Assembly (NCBI GenBank): GCA_003133005.1
Contig: PKZI01000057.1
Span: 11,894-26,452, forward strand
Direction of reading: 5' to 3'
Length of the DNA: 14,559 bases
From: Acidimicrobiaceae bacterium
GTDB lineage: Bacteria; Actinomycetota; Acidimicrobiia; Acidimicrobiales; RAAP-2
The position numbers and the translations under genes are program-made. How positions within the stretch are numbered: the stretch's first letter is position 1; every line of letters starts with the position of its first letter. Positions 14,355 through 14,559 of this stretch are shown here, piece after piece. Below the pieces are notes generated by a model. It searched no databases, was not told where the DNA came from, and saw nothing but the letters and a program-made list of their open reading frames with translations.

Positions 14355-14559
14355 ATGACTGACTGCCTGTTTTGCCAGATCGTCGCGGGCGACATCCCCT
14401 CGAGTGTCATCGCCCAGAGTGACAGCGCCTTCGCGTTTGACGACATCGAACCCCAGGCGCCCGTGCACGTATTGGTGATCCCCAAAGAGCACATCACGAG
14501 CGCCGATCACGTGGTCGAGGCTCACCGTGGCATCGTCGACGATCTCGTGCTGCTCTCCC
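14355..14559 (+). CDS. HIT family protein (N-terminal part; runs off the window)
   Basis: Sixty-eight codons are visible. MTDCLFCQIVAGDIPS with a C-X-X-C pair (Cys4, Cys7), AFDDIEPQAPVHVLVIPKEHI and the following helix are characteristic of Hint/PKCI-type histidine triad proteins, which hydrolyse nucleoside phosphoramidates or act as nucleotide-binding proteins. The catalytic H-X-H-X-H lies beyond the window edge, so activity cannot be checked. The ATG lies 15 bp after the rsmE stop with only a weak GGGA upstream. hrcA-dnaJ-rsmE-HIT is a known actinobacterial order, supporting the call. Confidence 0.92.
   Translation, partial: MTDCLFCQIVAGDIPSSVIAQSDSAFAFDDIEPQAPVHVLVIPKEHITSADHVVEAHRGIVDDLVLLS

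Overview
The window is a dense, high-GC bacterial chromosomal segment that is almost entirely coding. Several features point to an actinobacterium. GTG and TTG starts are common, and -10 boxes sit directly in front of start codons (leaderless genes). The rpsT/lepA and hrcA-dnaJ-rsmE-HIT blocks are familiar actinobacterial neighbourhoods, and a FolP2-type pterin-binding protein and two DUF664/DinB proteins are present. The lineage may be Acidimicrobiia-like, but that is an inference from style and gene order and was not tested.

Layout. Positions 1-1219 (minus) hold the start of a PAC2-family protein and, overlapping it by one base, an aminoglycoside-phosphotransferase-fold kinase of the acyl-CoA-dehydrogenase-associated type. 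A short divergent region (1220-1384) separates this pair from a plus-strand run. That run comprises a FolP2-like dihydropteroate synthase homologue, holA (DNA polymerase III delta, overlapping folP by 4 bp), an 826-residue AMP-binding/ACP/PlsC three-domain protein, and an MFS transporter. rpsT (minus) converges on the MFS gene and diverges from lepA (plus). Between lepA and hrcA lie three separately promoted minus-strand genes: two tandem DinB/DUF664 paralogues and one DUF2332 protein. From 11445 onward there is a CIRCE operator followed by hrcA, dnaJ, rsmE and the start of a HIT-family gene, all overlapping or closely spaced as one operon. No gene-free stretch exceeds 300 bases; the longest gap is about 165 bp. 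No tRNA, rRNA, CRISPR array, insertion sequence or convincing rho-independent terminator was seen.

How the genes work together. hrcA-dnaJ-rsmE is a heat-shock-controlled operon with an autoregulatory CIRCE site. rpsT, lepA and rsmE concern ribosome structure and function, and holA concerns replication. The AMP-binding/ACP/PlsC protein with its neighbouring MFS transporter contains the activities of the LplT-Aas lysophospholipid uptake and re-acylation system in a different domain order, and is the most interesting candidate system here. A second theme is regulatory. At least five genes have a TAGNNT -10 box only 6 to 9 nt in front of their start codon, which implies leaderless transcripts and helps to fix start codons.
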